Source: Paraburkholderia sejongensis
Lineage (GTDB): Bacteria; Pseudomonadota; Gammaproteobacteria; Burkholderiales; Burkholderiaceae
NCBI RefSeq assembly: GCF_020880815.1
Contig: NZ_JAJITD010000003.1
Coordinates: 434,001-498,000, forward strand
Length of the DNA stretch: 64,000 nt
Reading direction: 5' to 3'
The position numbers were made by a program, and so were the translations under genes. The notes beneath the pieces were generated by a model. It was not told the DNA's origin. It saw only the letters and a program-made list of their open reading frames with translations, and did not search any database. Below are positions 52,869 through 60,714 of this stretch, piece by piece (within the stretch, counting starts at the first letter, position 1; the number at the start of each line of letters is the position of its first letter).

Positions 52869-54692
52869 TTATGCCGCCGGCGTGCCAGAGGTGCCAGAGG
52901 TGCCAGAGGTGCCCGAGGTGCCCCGTGCGTCCGGCGTAACCGCTGTCCCCGCGCTTGCACCGCGCGGCGCCACGTCGTGCAAAAACGCGTCGATCGCCTC
53001 ATCCACACCGACGCGCCGCCCCAACGCGCCGACCTGCTGTTCGAGCCCCTCGGCGCGCAGGATGTCGCGCGCGCCCGCGTGAGCGGCGACGATCCGCAGC
53101 CGCATCCCCGCCTTGACCAGATCGGCGTGCAGCGTCGCGAGCATCCGTGCGCTGGCGAGATCGACCGCCGGCGAACTCGACAGATCGCAGATCACGAGCC
53201 CGAGCGGCGCCGCGCTCGCGCGGATTTTCCGCCACACGGCCGCGCGCACGTTGTCGCAATTGAAATAGAACAGCGACGACTCGACCCGGAAAATCAGCAC
53301 GCCCGGCACCGCTTCGTTCTCCGGATGACGTTCGAGATCCGAATAGCGACGCGTGCCCGGAATGCGGCCGAGAATCGCCACGTGCGGATGCGCGGCGCGC
53401 GTGATCAGCAGCAGCATCGATGCGAGCACCGCGAAGATCACGCCCTTCAGAATGCCGAGCAGCAACACCGCGGCGAACGCGACCGCCGACACGAAAAACT
53501 CGTAGCGGCTCACGCGCCAGACATGCCGCAACGCTTGCACGTCGACGAGCCCTTTGACCGCGACCAGCACGATCGCGGCCAGCACGACGTTGGGCAGATT
53601 CGCGAGCAGACCGGTCAGGAACAGCAGGCACAGCCCGATCGCCGCCGACGCGAACACCAGCGCGAGCGGCGTGCGCGCGCCGGCCTTGTCGTTGACCGAC
53701 GACTGCGACAGCCCGCCCGCGACCGGATAGCCGTGGAACAGCCCCACCGCGAGATTGGCCGCGCCGAGCCCGAGCAGCTCCTGGCGAGCGTCGATCTCGT
53801 AGCCGCGCTGCTGGGCGATCGCGCGCGCGGCCGACACGCTTTCCACATACGACAGCAGCAGACAGGCAAACGCGAGCGGCACGATGCCGTCGACGTCGCG
53901 CACGTGCAGCGGCGGAAACTGCAAGGTAGGCAAACCGCGCGGCAATGCGCCGACGACCTGGAAGCCGAGCGCGCCGAGCGGCGTGACCGACAGCAGCACG
54001 ATCGACAGCACCACGACGCCCAGCGCCACCGGCCGTCCGGGCAAGAACTTTTCGCCGAGGAGCAGCAATGCGAGCGCGGCGAGACCGAACCCGAGCACGG
54101 CGACATGGGTATCGGGAAGCTGCGCGGCCAGCACCGCGATGCGTTCATAGAACTGTTCGCCGCCGCCTTTCACGCCGAACAGTTTGGGCAGTTGCGTCAA
54201 CGCGATCGTCAGCGCGGCGCCGGCCTTGAAGCCGAGCAGGATCGTCTCGCTGATGAAGTTGACCAGCGAACTGAGCCGCAGCAGCCACGCGAACCCGCAC
54301 ATCACCGCGACCAGAAGCGCGGTGAGCGCGGCGATCGCCGCGAAGCGCAGCGGGTCGCCGGCCGCCATGTCCGCGACAGTCACGCCGACCAGCATAGAGA
54401 TCGCCGAAGTCGGCCCGATCGCCAGTTGCCGCGACGATCCGAACAGCGCATACGCGAGGCCGCCGGCCAGATAGCAGTAGATCCCGTATTGCGGCGGCAA
54501 ACCGGCCAACGTCGCGTAGGCGAGCGACACCGGTATCCCGTAGGCCGCCAGCGTCAGACCCGCGAGCGCGTCCGCGGCCAGCCACTGCGGCCGATAGTCG
54601 GGCAGCCATTGCGCGGGCGGCAAGATCGCGCGCCAGCCGCGCGCGGGCGCGTGACTGTCGATTGGGGCGACGGGGATTCGCGGTTGCGCCAT
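52869..54692 (-). CDS. SulP-family anion transporter with STAS domain
   Basis: 607 residues from MAQPRIPVAPIDS. About 12 membrane helices; AAYGIPVSLAYATLAGLPPQYGIYCYLAGGLAYALFGSSRQLAIGPTSAISML is not quoted in full elsewhere, so note only that the SulP signature runs across about residues 45-95. The C-terminal STAS domain (about 455-570; SLFYFNCDNVRA, VICDLSSSPAVDLASA) is complete. Members carry sulfate, bicarbonate or C4-acids. The end is a (GTS)n tail made by a 9-bp repeat. Upstream on the same strand is a small-membrane/envelope gene group. Confidence 0.87.
   Translation of the reverse strand: MAQPRIPVAPIDSHAPARGWRAILPPAQWLPDYRPQWLAADALAGLTLAAYGIPVSLAYATLAGLPPQYGIYCYLAGGLAYALFGSSRQLAIGPTSAISMLVGVTVADMAAGDPLRFAAIAALTALLVAVMCGFAWLLRLSSLVNFISETILLGFKAGAALTIALTQLPKLFGVKGGGEQFYERIAVLAAQLPDTHVAVLGFGLAALALLLLGEKFLPGRPVALGVVVLSIVLLSVTPLGALGFQVVGALPRGLPTLQFPPLHVRDVDGIVPLAFACLLLSYVESVSAARAIAQQRGYEIDARQELLGLGAANLAVGLFHGYPVAGGLSQSSVNDKAGARTPLALVFASAAIGLCLLFLTGLLANLPNVVLAAIVLVAVKGLVDVQALRHVWRVSRYEFFVSAVAFAAVLLLGILKGVIFAVLASMLLLITRAAHPHVAILGRIPGTRRYSDLERHPENEAVPGVLIFRVESSLFYFNCDNVRAAVWRKIRASAAPLGLVICDLSSSPAVDLASARMLATLHADLVKAGMRLRIVAAHAGARDILRAEGLEQQVGALGRRVGVDEAIDAFLHDVAPRGASAGTAVTPDARGTSGTSGTSGTSGTPAA
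52882..52917. repeat. Four tandem 9-bp units (GTGCCAGAG)
   Basis: Three exact copies of GTGCCAGAG and one GTGCCCGAG, in frame at the 3' end of the SulP gene, encode the GTS repeats of its tail. A partial fifth unit follows. Length may vary between strains by slippage. Confidence 0.85.
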
Positions 54693-54843
54693 CGCACCCT
54701 CCTTGTCCGCCGGGCGGCGTGCGTCGGCGCGGCGAGCCCGTCGAGCCTGTCGATCGACACCGGCATCGTCATGTCGCGCAACTGACGCAGATAACAATCC
54801 CGGCCGTTCCGGCCCGAACGTGCAGCCGGCGGCGGGAAACGAT

Positions 54844-55041
54844 TCACTTGTTGGCCCACGGATTGAGCAGGATCACGAAGCCCGCGACGCCGAGCACCAT
54901 CGCCAGCGCACCGATCCGCACCAGAGAGCTGTCCTCGTACAGCAAGCCGCGAATCGCCGACGCGATGCCGCCCAACGCGATGAATATCGCAATCGCCGCG
55001 AGCACGATCCTGCCTTCCACGCGTTCCATGATTGCTGTCAT
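54844..55041 (-). CDS. Small membrane protein (two helices)
   Basis: 65 residues from MTAIMERVEGRIV. Two hydrophobic stretches (about 10-30 and 42-60). Its start overlaps the stop of the preceding gene by the ATGA arrangement, a strong sign of translational coupling. No family recognised; the pair is likely one functional unit. Confidence 0.6.
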   Translation of the reverse strand: MTAIMERVEGRIVLAAIAIFIALGGIASAIRGLLYEDSSLVRIGALAMVLGVAGFVILLNPWANK

Positions 55042-55445
55042 TCGCGCAGGATTTTCCACGGCCCGTCGCCGGTCTTGCAGACGGTCGGCATCCACGTCTG
55101 CGTCTGCCCTTTCGCGGTTGCAACGAGGGTCGCGTGCCGGCAGGTCCGGTCGCCCTGCTTCAACGTATCGCGCGGCGTCACCGTGCCGGAGATCGTCACC
55201 GGGTTGCCGGTGCCGGCGTTGCTCCAGTCGAACGATTCGCCATCCTTACCTTGTTCCAACGCCTTCTGCGCGGCGCTATTGAGCGCTTTGCGGTCGGCCT
55301 CGCGCATGTAGGTTACCGGCGTGTCCTTCAGAAAGTTCAGGTTGGCCGCATGGCTCGCGGCCGCGCCGCCGAGCAGCGCCAGCGCGCCGCAACAGACGAG
55401 GACCGCGCGCGCGGCCGGGTGAGATCGCAATGACAGCAATGACAT
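55038..55445 (-). CDS. Exported hypothetical protein coupled to a small membrane protein
   Basis: 135 residues with a signal peptide (hydrophobic core about 12-30, cleavage near ASHAAN). The mature part (DRKALNSAAQKALEQGKDGE, then SGTVTPRDTLKQGDRTCRHA, then KTGDGPWKILRE) looks like the small 17-kDa-surface-antigen/RT0821-type fold, where a Cys pair and a terminal Trp occur. That assignment is tentative. Follows the DUF2950 gene by about 70 bp. Confidence 0.6.
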   Translation of the reverse strand: MSLLSLRSHPAARAVLVCCGALALLGGAAASHAANLNFLKDTPVTYMREADRKALNSAAQKALEQGKDGESFDWSNAGTGNPVTISGTVTPRDTLKQGDRTCRHATLVATAKGQTQTWMPTVCKTGDGPWKILRE

Positions 55446-55516
55446 GGATGGGCTCCTCGGAATCGGTAGCGGATGCGGGCGGTGGCGAACCACGAGCGCG
55501 ACGACGGGCGTGCGGC

Positions 55517-56491
55517 TCACAAATGATCGTCGACGCGCTGCCATGTGCTGTCCGGATTGAATTCGGTGATCGGCGGCGCATGCGGGCCGCGGTTCTTCTG
55601 ATAGATCACGCCGTTGTTGTTGACCACGAAGGTCATCACGCCGCTGGTGCCGTACTCGGCCGGATACGCGACCATCGCGAAGCCGGCCAGCATATGGCCG
55701 TTGATCACGTAGCTGAACGCGCCGCCGGGCGCGTGGCGACCCTGCTTCGTGAGGATCTGGAAGTGATAGCCGCGGTACGGATCGCCGGCCCGGTGGCCCT
55801 TCAGATACTCCGAACTCGCGGCGACCAGCGGACCGAACGGACTCGCTTCCTCGGCGCTGTTCGCATCCGTGTGCCAGTACAGGCCATCCTGCTTGCCGGG
55901 CGTGCTGGCGAGCTTCTGCGCGTATTCGAGCACGCCGTCGTGGTTGCGCGCGCGCGACGCGTATTCGCGCTGCGCGGCCAGATACGCGGTCAGCACGTTG
56001 ATCGCCGCGCGCTCGTTGGCGCCGATGCGCCGATTGATGATCTCGTCCTCGCCCAGCTCCGTCGCGAAGCGCCAGCTGCCGCCTTCCTTGACGATCGGAA
56101 TCGGCATCGGCCACGCTTCATTGCCGACCAGCAGGATGCGGCGATCGGGGCCCGCTTCGTCGAGCGCGTGGAACGCCTGTAGTTCGGCGCTAGCGTTCGC
56201 CCAGTTCGCTTCGTTTTCCGCGTGATCGGGCGACACGACGAGGCGCTTGTGCGCGTCGCCGAAGATCTCGACCAGCGCGGTTTCGTTGTCGGTTTTCAGC
56301 GCGTCGGCGAGCGCGGCGACCGCATCCTCCGGGGTGGCGAACGTGCGTTGGCCGGCGGCCCATGCGTGATGCGGCAGCGCCAACGCGAAGAGTGCCGCGC
56401 TGGCGAGCGTGGCGGCCCACGCGACTAGCCGGCTTACGAGCGGCGCGTTGCGCGCGCCCGGGTTGCCGCCGCTGATGATGCGCTTGGTCAT
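55517..56491 (-). CDS. DUF2950 exported protein
   Basis: 324 residues from MTKRIISGG, with a signal peptide (about 20-42; WAATLASAALFALALP, then HHAWA). The QRTFATPEDAVAALADALKTDN start of the mature part and the C-terminal GYHFQILTKQG, YVINGHMLAGFAMVAYPAEYG segments are DUF2950 hallmarks. It lies 29 bp after the DUF3300 gene, its usual partner. Function of the pair is unknown, but both are exported. Confidence 0.85.
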   Translation of the reverse strand: MTKRIISGGNPGARNAPLVSRLVAWAATLASAALFALALPHHAWAAGQRTFATPEDAVAALADALKTDNETALVEIFGDAHKRLVVSPDHAENEANWANASAELQAFHALDEAGPDRRILLVGNEAWPMPIPIVKEGGSWRFATELGEDEIINRRIGANERAAINVLTAYLAAQREYASRARNHDGVLEYAQKLASTPGKQDGLYWHTDANSAEEASPFGPLVAASSEYLKGHRAGDPYRGYHFQILTKQGRHAPGGAFSYVINGHMLAGFAMVAYPAEYGTSGVMTFVVNNNGVIYQKNRGPHAPPITEFNPDSTWQRVDDHL

Positions 56492-56520
56492 CGTCGTCGC
56501 CTCTCGTCGTTCAGGGTTCC

Positions 56521-58014
56521 TCAACGCCGGCCGCCACCGCGACCGCCGCCCATGCCGCCGCCACGCGGCGCAAAACCGCCGCCGCCACCCGAAAAGCCCC
56601 CGCCGCCGCGCGCGCCGCCTCCGCCGCCAAAGCCGCCGCCGCCCGCCGACGCACGGGGCGCCTGGCCGCCGCGCGCTTCCGAGAACGACTGCCGGCTCGC
56701 CGCGCCGCGCGCGCTATTGGCCTGCGTGTCGCGCGCGGAGCCGTAACCGCTGAACGCATCGCCGCGGCCTCCCTCGCCACGCGAGGCCGGCGTCTGCGAA
56801 GCGCGCGGCGTCTGTTCGCGCGGACTCATCGACGCATTGCGCGGGGTGGCCTGGGCGCGATTGCCTGCCCCTGCCCCTGCTCCCGCGCCGCCGCCGGCAA
56901 ATCCGCCACCCGCATTGCCGCCGCCCGCATTGCCGCGCGCGGGCGGATCGCCGACCCGCTGCGTGCGCGTCGACCGATCGGCGATGCCGCTGACTTGGCC
57001 GGGCTTCTTGTCCGGCGTCCAGGACGTCGTGCGGTTCCCGCCCGAGCGATTCACGTCGCCGGTGTTGATGTTGCCGCGGTCGCCCCGATTGACGGTGCGG
57101 TCGCCGCGATCGACGTTGCGCTCGAAGTTGTTCTCGCGGTTGATATTGATGTTGTTGTTGCCGCCGCCACCGTAGTGCGCTTCGTAGTGGCCGCCGCTCC
57201 ACGCGGCGCCGAGCGCGGCGCCCCAGATCAGACCGGTCGCGAGCGCCGCGCCGGGCGCGTACGGGTAGTAATAGGCCGGGTACGGCGCCGGATAGTACGC
57301 ATACGGTGCCGGCGCGCCGGCGACCACGACTGTGGTCGGGTTGTACTGCGGCACGTAGATCACCTGCGGATCGGCCGGCTGGATCTTGATCACCTCTTTT
57401 TCGACCACCACGACCTGCTTGTCGTCGGATTTCAGATTGCCGGCCGACTGCGTTTGCCGCCGAAAGCGCTGGATCGCTTCGAGCACCGCGCCCTGGTCGG
57501 CGACCACCGCTTCGCCGAGATCGATGGTCCAGTCCAGATCGGTGCTCATCTTCTTCACGACGTCTGGGTAATTGGCGAGCGCCTTCACCGGGTCGTGCCA
57601 GGAGTCGTTGAGCTTGAGCGACTGGTTGCTTTTGCGTTGATCGAGGAAGCGGTCGACCTGAACGATTTCGACCGGATAGGTCGCGGACGGCAGGATGATC
57701 GCGATCAGGTCGTCCGGATACAGCGCGATCGGCCCGACCAGCTTGTCCAGTTCGGCCGGCGACGCCGGTGCCGGCGCCGCGCCGACGTTGGCGGCCGGCG
57801 CCTGGGCGAGCGCGGCCGCGCTGAACAGCGCGGTCGCGGAGAAAGCGCACAGCGCCGCGCATAAGGTCAGCGTGAGCGCGCCGCGCGCCGTGTCCAAACG
57901 CGCTGCCGGCTTGCACGGGCGCTGCGCCGCGTTGACCGCCGGCCGCCCGCCGGGCGCCGAAGCGGACCTCGCGAGCGGGACGATCCGTTCGAGAGCATGC
58001 GTGATGCGCTCCAT
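56521..58014 (-). CDS. DUF3300 exported protein with Gly-rich tail
   Basis: 497 residues from ATG 58014, preceded by GAGGGGGAAA. A long signal region (about 50-72) is followed by the DUF3300 core (LDKLVGPIALYPDDLIAIILP, then DSWHDPVKALANYPDVVKKM, and VIYVPQYNPTTV). A Tyr/Pro-rich segment, an Asn/Arg-rich segment (RGDRGNINTGD) and a Gly/Arg-rich tail end the protein. It heads the minus-strand group DUF3300, DUF2950, exported protein, small membrane protein, and has copy C of the 19-bp element about 130 bp upstream. Confidence 0.85.
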   Translation of the reverse strand: MERITHALERIVPLARSASAPGGRPAVNAAQRPCKPAARLDTARGALTLTLCAALCAFSATALFSAAALAQAPAANVGAAPAPASPAELDKLVGPIALYPDDLIAIILPSATYPVEIVQVDRFLDQRKSNQSLKLNDSWHDPVKALANYPDVVKKMSTDLDWTIDLGEAVVADQGAVLEAIQRFRRQTQSAGNLKSDDKQVVVVEKEVIKIQPADPQVIYVPQYNPTTVVVAGAPAPYAYYPAPYPAYYYPYAPGAALATGLIWGAALGAAWSGGHYEAHYGGGGNNNININRENNFERNVDRGDRTVNRGDRGNINTGDVNRSGGNRTTSWTPDKKPGQVSGIADRSTRTQRVGDPPARGNAGGGNAGGGFAGGGAGAGAGAGNRAQATPRNASMSPREQTPRASQTPASRGEGGRGDAFSGYGSARDTQANSARGAASRQSFSEARGGQAPRASAGGGGFGGGGGARGGGGFSGGGGGFAPRGGGMGGGRGGGRR

Positions 58015-58140
58015 CGCTATTTCCCCCTCACGCGTGGCCGGCACCGCGCGTTGCATTTTCGACGAGACCGCGAAGCGCGGCGACCGAAACGATACCTGCA
58101 CTTTTTCAGAAATCATTTCACCAGCGCCGCGTGTTGCCGC

Positions 58141-58159
58141 CAATACGACCTTGGTCCGA
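58141..58159 (-). promoter_or_regulatory. Conserved 19-bp element, copy C (upstream of the DUF3300 group)
   Basis: On the minus strand it reads TCGGACCAAGGTCGTATTG, pointing to the DUF3300 start 127 bp away. It is also 115 bp from the divergent glycine-zipper gene. One base differs from copy B and two from copy A. Confidence 0.6.
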
Positions 58160-58274
58160 TGCGCCGGTCACGGCGCGCGCGCCATGATGTAAGCGAACCT
58201 GCCATGCTGTGCGCGCGATGCGCCGGGCGGCAGCCGACGACCCGCACCCGCGTGCGTTCACGCAAGGAGCTGTC

Positions 58275-58748
58275 GTGAAAAAGGTGACGAAGTATCTGGT
58301 GGTTGCAGCGTTGAGCGTCGCGCTGCCGCTCGAGGGCATCGGTCAGGCGCGGCCCATCGCGTACCCGGCGAAGGGCCAGAGCGCGCAGAAGCAGCAACAG
58401 GACGAAGGCGCCTGTTATTCGTGGGCGAAAAGCAATACCGGTGTCGATCCGACCGCGGTCGCCAATGCGCCTCCGCCGCCTTCGGGACCGGCGGTCGGCG
58501 GCGGCGAGCGGCTGGGCGGGGCCGCGCGCGGCGCGGCCGGCGGCGCGGTGATCGGTGCGATTGCCGGCGACGCGGGCAAAGGCGCGGCGATCGGCGCGGC
58601 GACCGGCACCGTGGTCGGCGGCTCGCGCGCGCGGCAGAACCGGCGCGCGCAGGCGGCGCAGAGCCAGGCGAACACGCAAGGCGCGATGGACACCTTCAAT
58701 CGCGCCTGGGCTGCGTGTATGCAGGGGCGCGGCTACACGGTCCACTAG
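58275..58748 (+). CDS. Glycine-zipper outer-membrane-like protein
   Basis: 157 residues from GTG 58275 (AAGGAG upstream). Signal peptide about 1-24. The centre (AAGGAVIGAIAGDAGKGAAI, then GAATGTVVGG) is a glycine-zipper hairpin typical of SlyB/YmgG-type envelope proteins. A C-terminal CMQGRGYTV motif resembles that of many small bacterial envelope proteins. Divergent from the DUF3300 cluster, and so possibly co-regulated with it. Confidence 0.78.
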   Translation: MKKVTKYLVVAALSVALPLEGIGQARPIAYPAKGQSAQKQQQDEGACYSWAKSNTGVDPTAVANAPPPPSGPAVGGGERLGGAARGAAGGAVIGAIAGDAGKGAAIGAATGTVVGGSRARQNRRAQAAQSQANTQGAMDTFNRAWAACMQGRGYTVH

Positions 58749-58848
58749 ACGGTCCGCTAAAGCGCGGTGCGCGCGCTCGTGCCGTCCCGCGCGTGGCGTC
58801 AACTGTGACCGCGCGGACGACGTCTGTGCGGCAATCGAGGAGAACACC

Positions 58849-59436
58849 ATGAAATACGGCCGACTGATTTGCGCGGCGGCGTTCCTGTGCGCGGCGCAAA
58901 CCGCGTTTGCGCAGGACGCGCCGCAAGTGACCACGCAACGCGAACCCGGCAAGGTGACCGTCACCGGCACGGTCAAATCGGTATCGACGATCGTCGGTAT
59001 CGAACCGTCGACCCGCACGATCTGGCTCAAGGATGCGAAAGATCGGGTCGTGCAGGTGGTGGTCGGCGAGGAAGCGCGCAACTTCGACCAGCTCAAACTC
59101 GGCGACAAGGTCAGCGCGGAATACTCGCAGGCGGTGACCGTCACGCTGAAGAAGACCCATACGCCGCCGAGCGCGAACGCGACCGAGTCGATCGAGCGCG
59201 CGGCGCTCGGCGCGAAGCCCGGCGGCTCGGCCGCGCGGGAAGTGACGGTGATCGCCAACGTCACGGCGGTCGATCACCACAGCGGCACGCTCACACTGAA
59301 AGGGCCGCAAGGCAACTCGGTACAGCTGGTCGTGGAGGATCCCGAACAATTGAAGCGGATCAGGAAAGGCGACCAGCTCGAAGTGGTCTACAACGAGGCG
59401 GTGGCCATTTCGGTCGAACCGAAGGCCGCCAATTAG
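58849..59436 (+). CDS. Exported hypothetical protein with two similar halves
   Basis: 195 residues, signal peptide 1-22 (AQTAFAQ). Two comparable beta-rich halves are visible: VTVTGTVKSVSTI, IWLKDAKDRVVQVVVG, GDKVSAEYSQAVTVTL and VTVIANVTAVDHHSG, LTLKGPQGNSVQLVVE, GDQLEVVYNEAVAISV. It looks like a duplicated OB/SH3-like unit. No known family recognised. AGGAG ribosome site; 100 bp behind the glycine-zipper gene, same strand. Confidence 0.6.
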   Translation: MKYGRLICAAAFLCAAQTAFAQDAPQVTTQREPGKVTVTGTVKSVSTIVGIEPSTRTIWLKDAKDRVVQVVVGEEARNFDQLKLGDKVSAEYSQAVTVTLKKTHTPPSANATESIERAALGAKPGGSAAREVTVIANVTAVDHHSGTLTLKGPQGNSVQLVVEDPEQLKRIRKGDQLEVVYNEAVAISVEPKAAN

Positions 59437-59505
59437 CTGCGCGGGGGTACGCGCCGCTGACATCCGGCCCCGGCCGCCATCCGAACCGGAGTCGCGGCGA
59501 CCACG

Positions 59506-60690
59506 ATGAACGACCCGGCCCAGCGCCCCAGCGAGCCCGCGGCACCGCGCGAGGCCAGGCTGCGCTCGTTCGACCTCGCGCGGATTCTGGTCGCCGGCGG
59601 CGTGCTGGTCGCGCTGATCGGCGGCAGTTTGTATATCGTCAGTCCGTTCGTGCCCGCGGTGATCTGGGCGAGCACGATCGTGGTCGCCACGTGGCCGCTG
59701 ATGCTCAGGCTCCAGCAAGCGTTCGGCGGCCGGCGCTGGCTCGCGGTGTCGGTGATGCTGCTGCTCGAGATCGTCGTGATCTGCATTCCGACGTTCGGCG
59801 CGGTCTATACGCTCGCCGACCGCGCGGACGACGTGATGCGCTTCGTGCAGGGGCTACCGAACGATACGCTGCCGGCGCCGCCGCGCTGGTTCGGCAGCAT
59901 GCGCGTATTGAAGCCTGTGACGCTCGAATGGCAGCGGCTGTCCGAGGCCGGGCCCGGCGGCTTGCTCGCGCGTATCGAGCCTTATGTCGCGGTCGCCGCG
60001 AAATGGCTGCTGCTGCATATCGGCGTGGTCGGCGAACTGGCGTTGCACCTGCTGCTGATGATCATCGTGTGCGGGCTCCTGTATGCGAAGGGCGAAGCGA
60101 TGGTGGCGTTGCTGATCGCGCTGGCGGTGCGGGTCGCGCCCGATAGCGGTGCCGGCGTCGTCTATCTGACCGGGCAGTCGATCCGGGCGATCGCGCTCGG
60201 TGTCGTGGTCACCGCGCTGGTGCAGGCGTCGCTCGCTTCGGCGGGGATCTGGCTGGCGGGTGTGCCGTTTGCGGGCGCGCTCAGCGCGTTGATATTGGTG
60301 CTGTGCCTCGTGCAGCTCGGGCCGCTGCTGCCGATGCTCGGCTCGGTGATCTGGCTGTTCCTGCACGGCTTTCGGATTACCGCTGCGGTGCTGCTGGTGT
60401 GGGCCGTGTGCGTATCGACGCTCGACAATGTGCTGCGGCCGCTTCTGATTCAACGCGCTGTCGCGTTACCGCTGGTGCTGATTCTGGCCGGGGTGATCGG
60501 CGGATTGATTGCGATGGGGCCGGTCGGATTGTTTGTCGGGCCGGTTCTGCTGGCCGTTACTTATCATTTGTTGCTGGATTGGGTCGGCGCCACGAATCGA
60601 ACGGCGGCGTTCGAGCGCGCGGCCGGCCCCGCCCGGGTCAGCGCCGAGCCCGCCGGTGTTAAAGAGGATGCCGCGCCGCGTGAGGAGTAA
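59506..60690 (+). CDS. AI-2E-family (PerM/YdiK) transporter
   Basis: 394 residues with about eight hydrophobic helices in the typical arrangement (LVALIGGSLYIVSPFVPAVI at the start; FLHGFRITAAVLLVWAVCV, then DNVLRPLLIQRAVALPLVLI near the end). The long soluble segment between helices 3 and 4 is a family trait. Named after TqsA of E. coli, but many members export other compounds or ions. Follows the duplicated-domain gene by 69 bp, probably the same transcript. Confidence 0.83.
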   Translation: MNDPAQRPSEPAAPREARLRSFDLARILVAGGVLVALIGGSLYIVSPFVPAVIWASTIVVATWPLMLRLQQAFGGRRWLAVSVMLLLEIVVICIPTFGAVYTLADRADDVMRFVQGLPNDTLPAPPRWFGSMRVLKPVTLEWQRLSEAGPGGLLARIEPYVAVAAKWLLLHIGVVGELALHLLLMIIVCGLLYAKGEAMVALLIALAVRVAPDSGAGVVYLTGQSIRAIALGVVVTALVQASLASAGIWLAGVPFAGALSALILVLCLVQLGPLLPMLGSVIWLFLHGFRITAAVLLVWAVCVSTLDNVLRPLLIQRAVALPLVLILAGVIGGLIAMGPVGLFVGPVLLAVTYHLLLDWVGATNRTAAFERAAGPARVSAEPAGVKEDAAPREE

Positions 60691-60714
60691 CGGCCGCCCC
60701 GCCGGCCGCGCCGG

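Noticed and set aside
52882..52917. CRISPR-like short repeats
   Set aside because: Contiguous 9-bp units without spacers, inside a coding sequence; a simple tandem repeat.
52977..54785. 602-codon plus-strand frame opposite the SulP gene
   Set aside because: Antisense shadow; the minus strand has a complete SulP-STAS protein.
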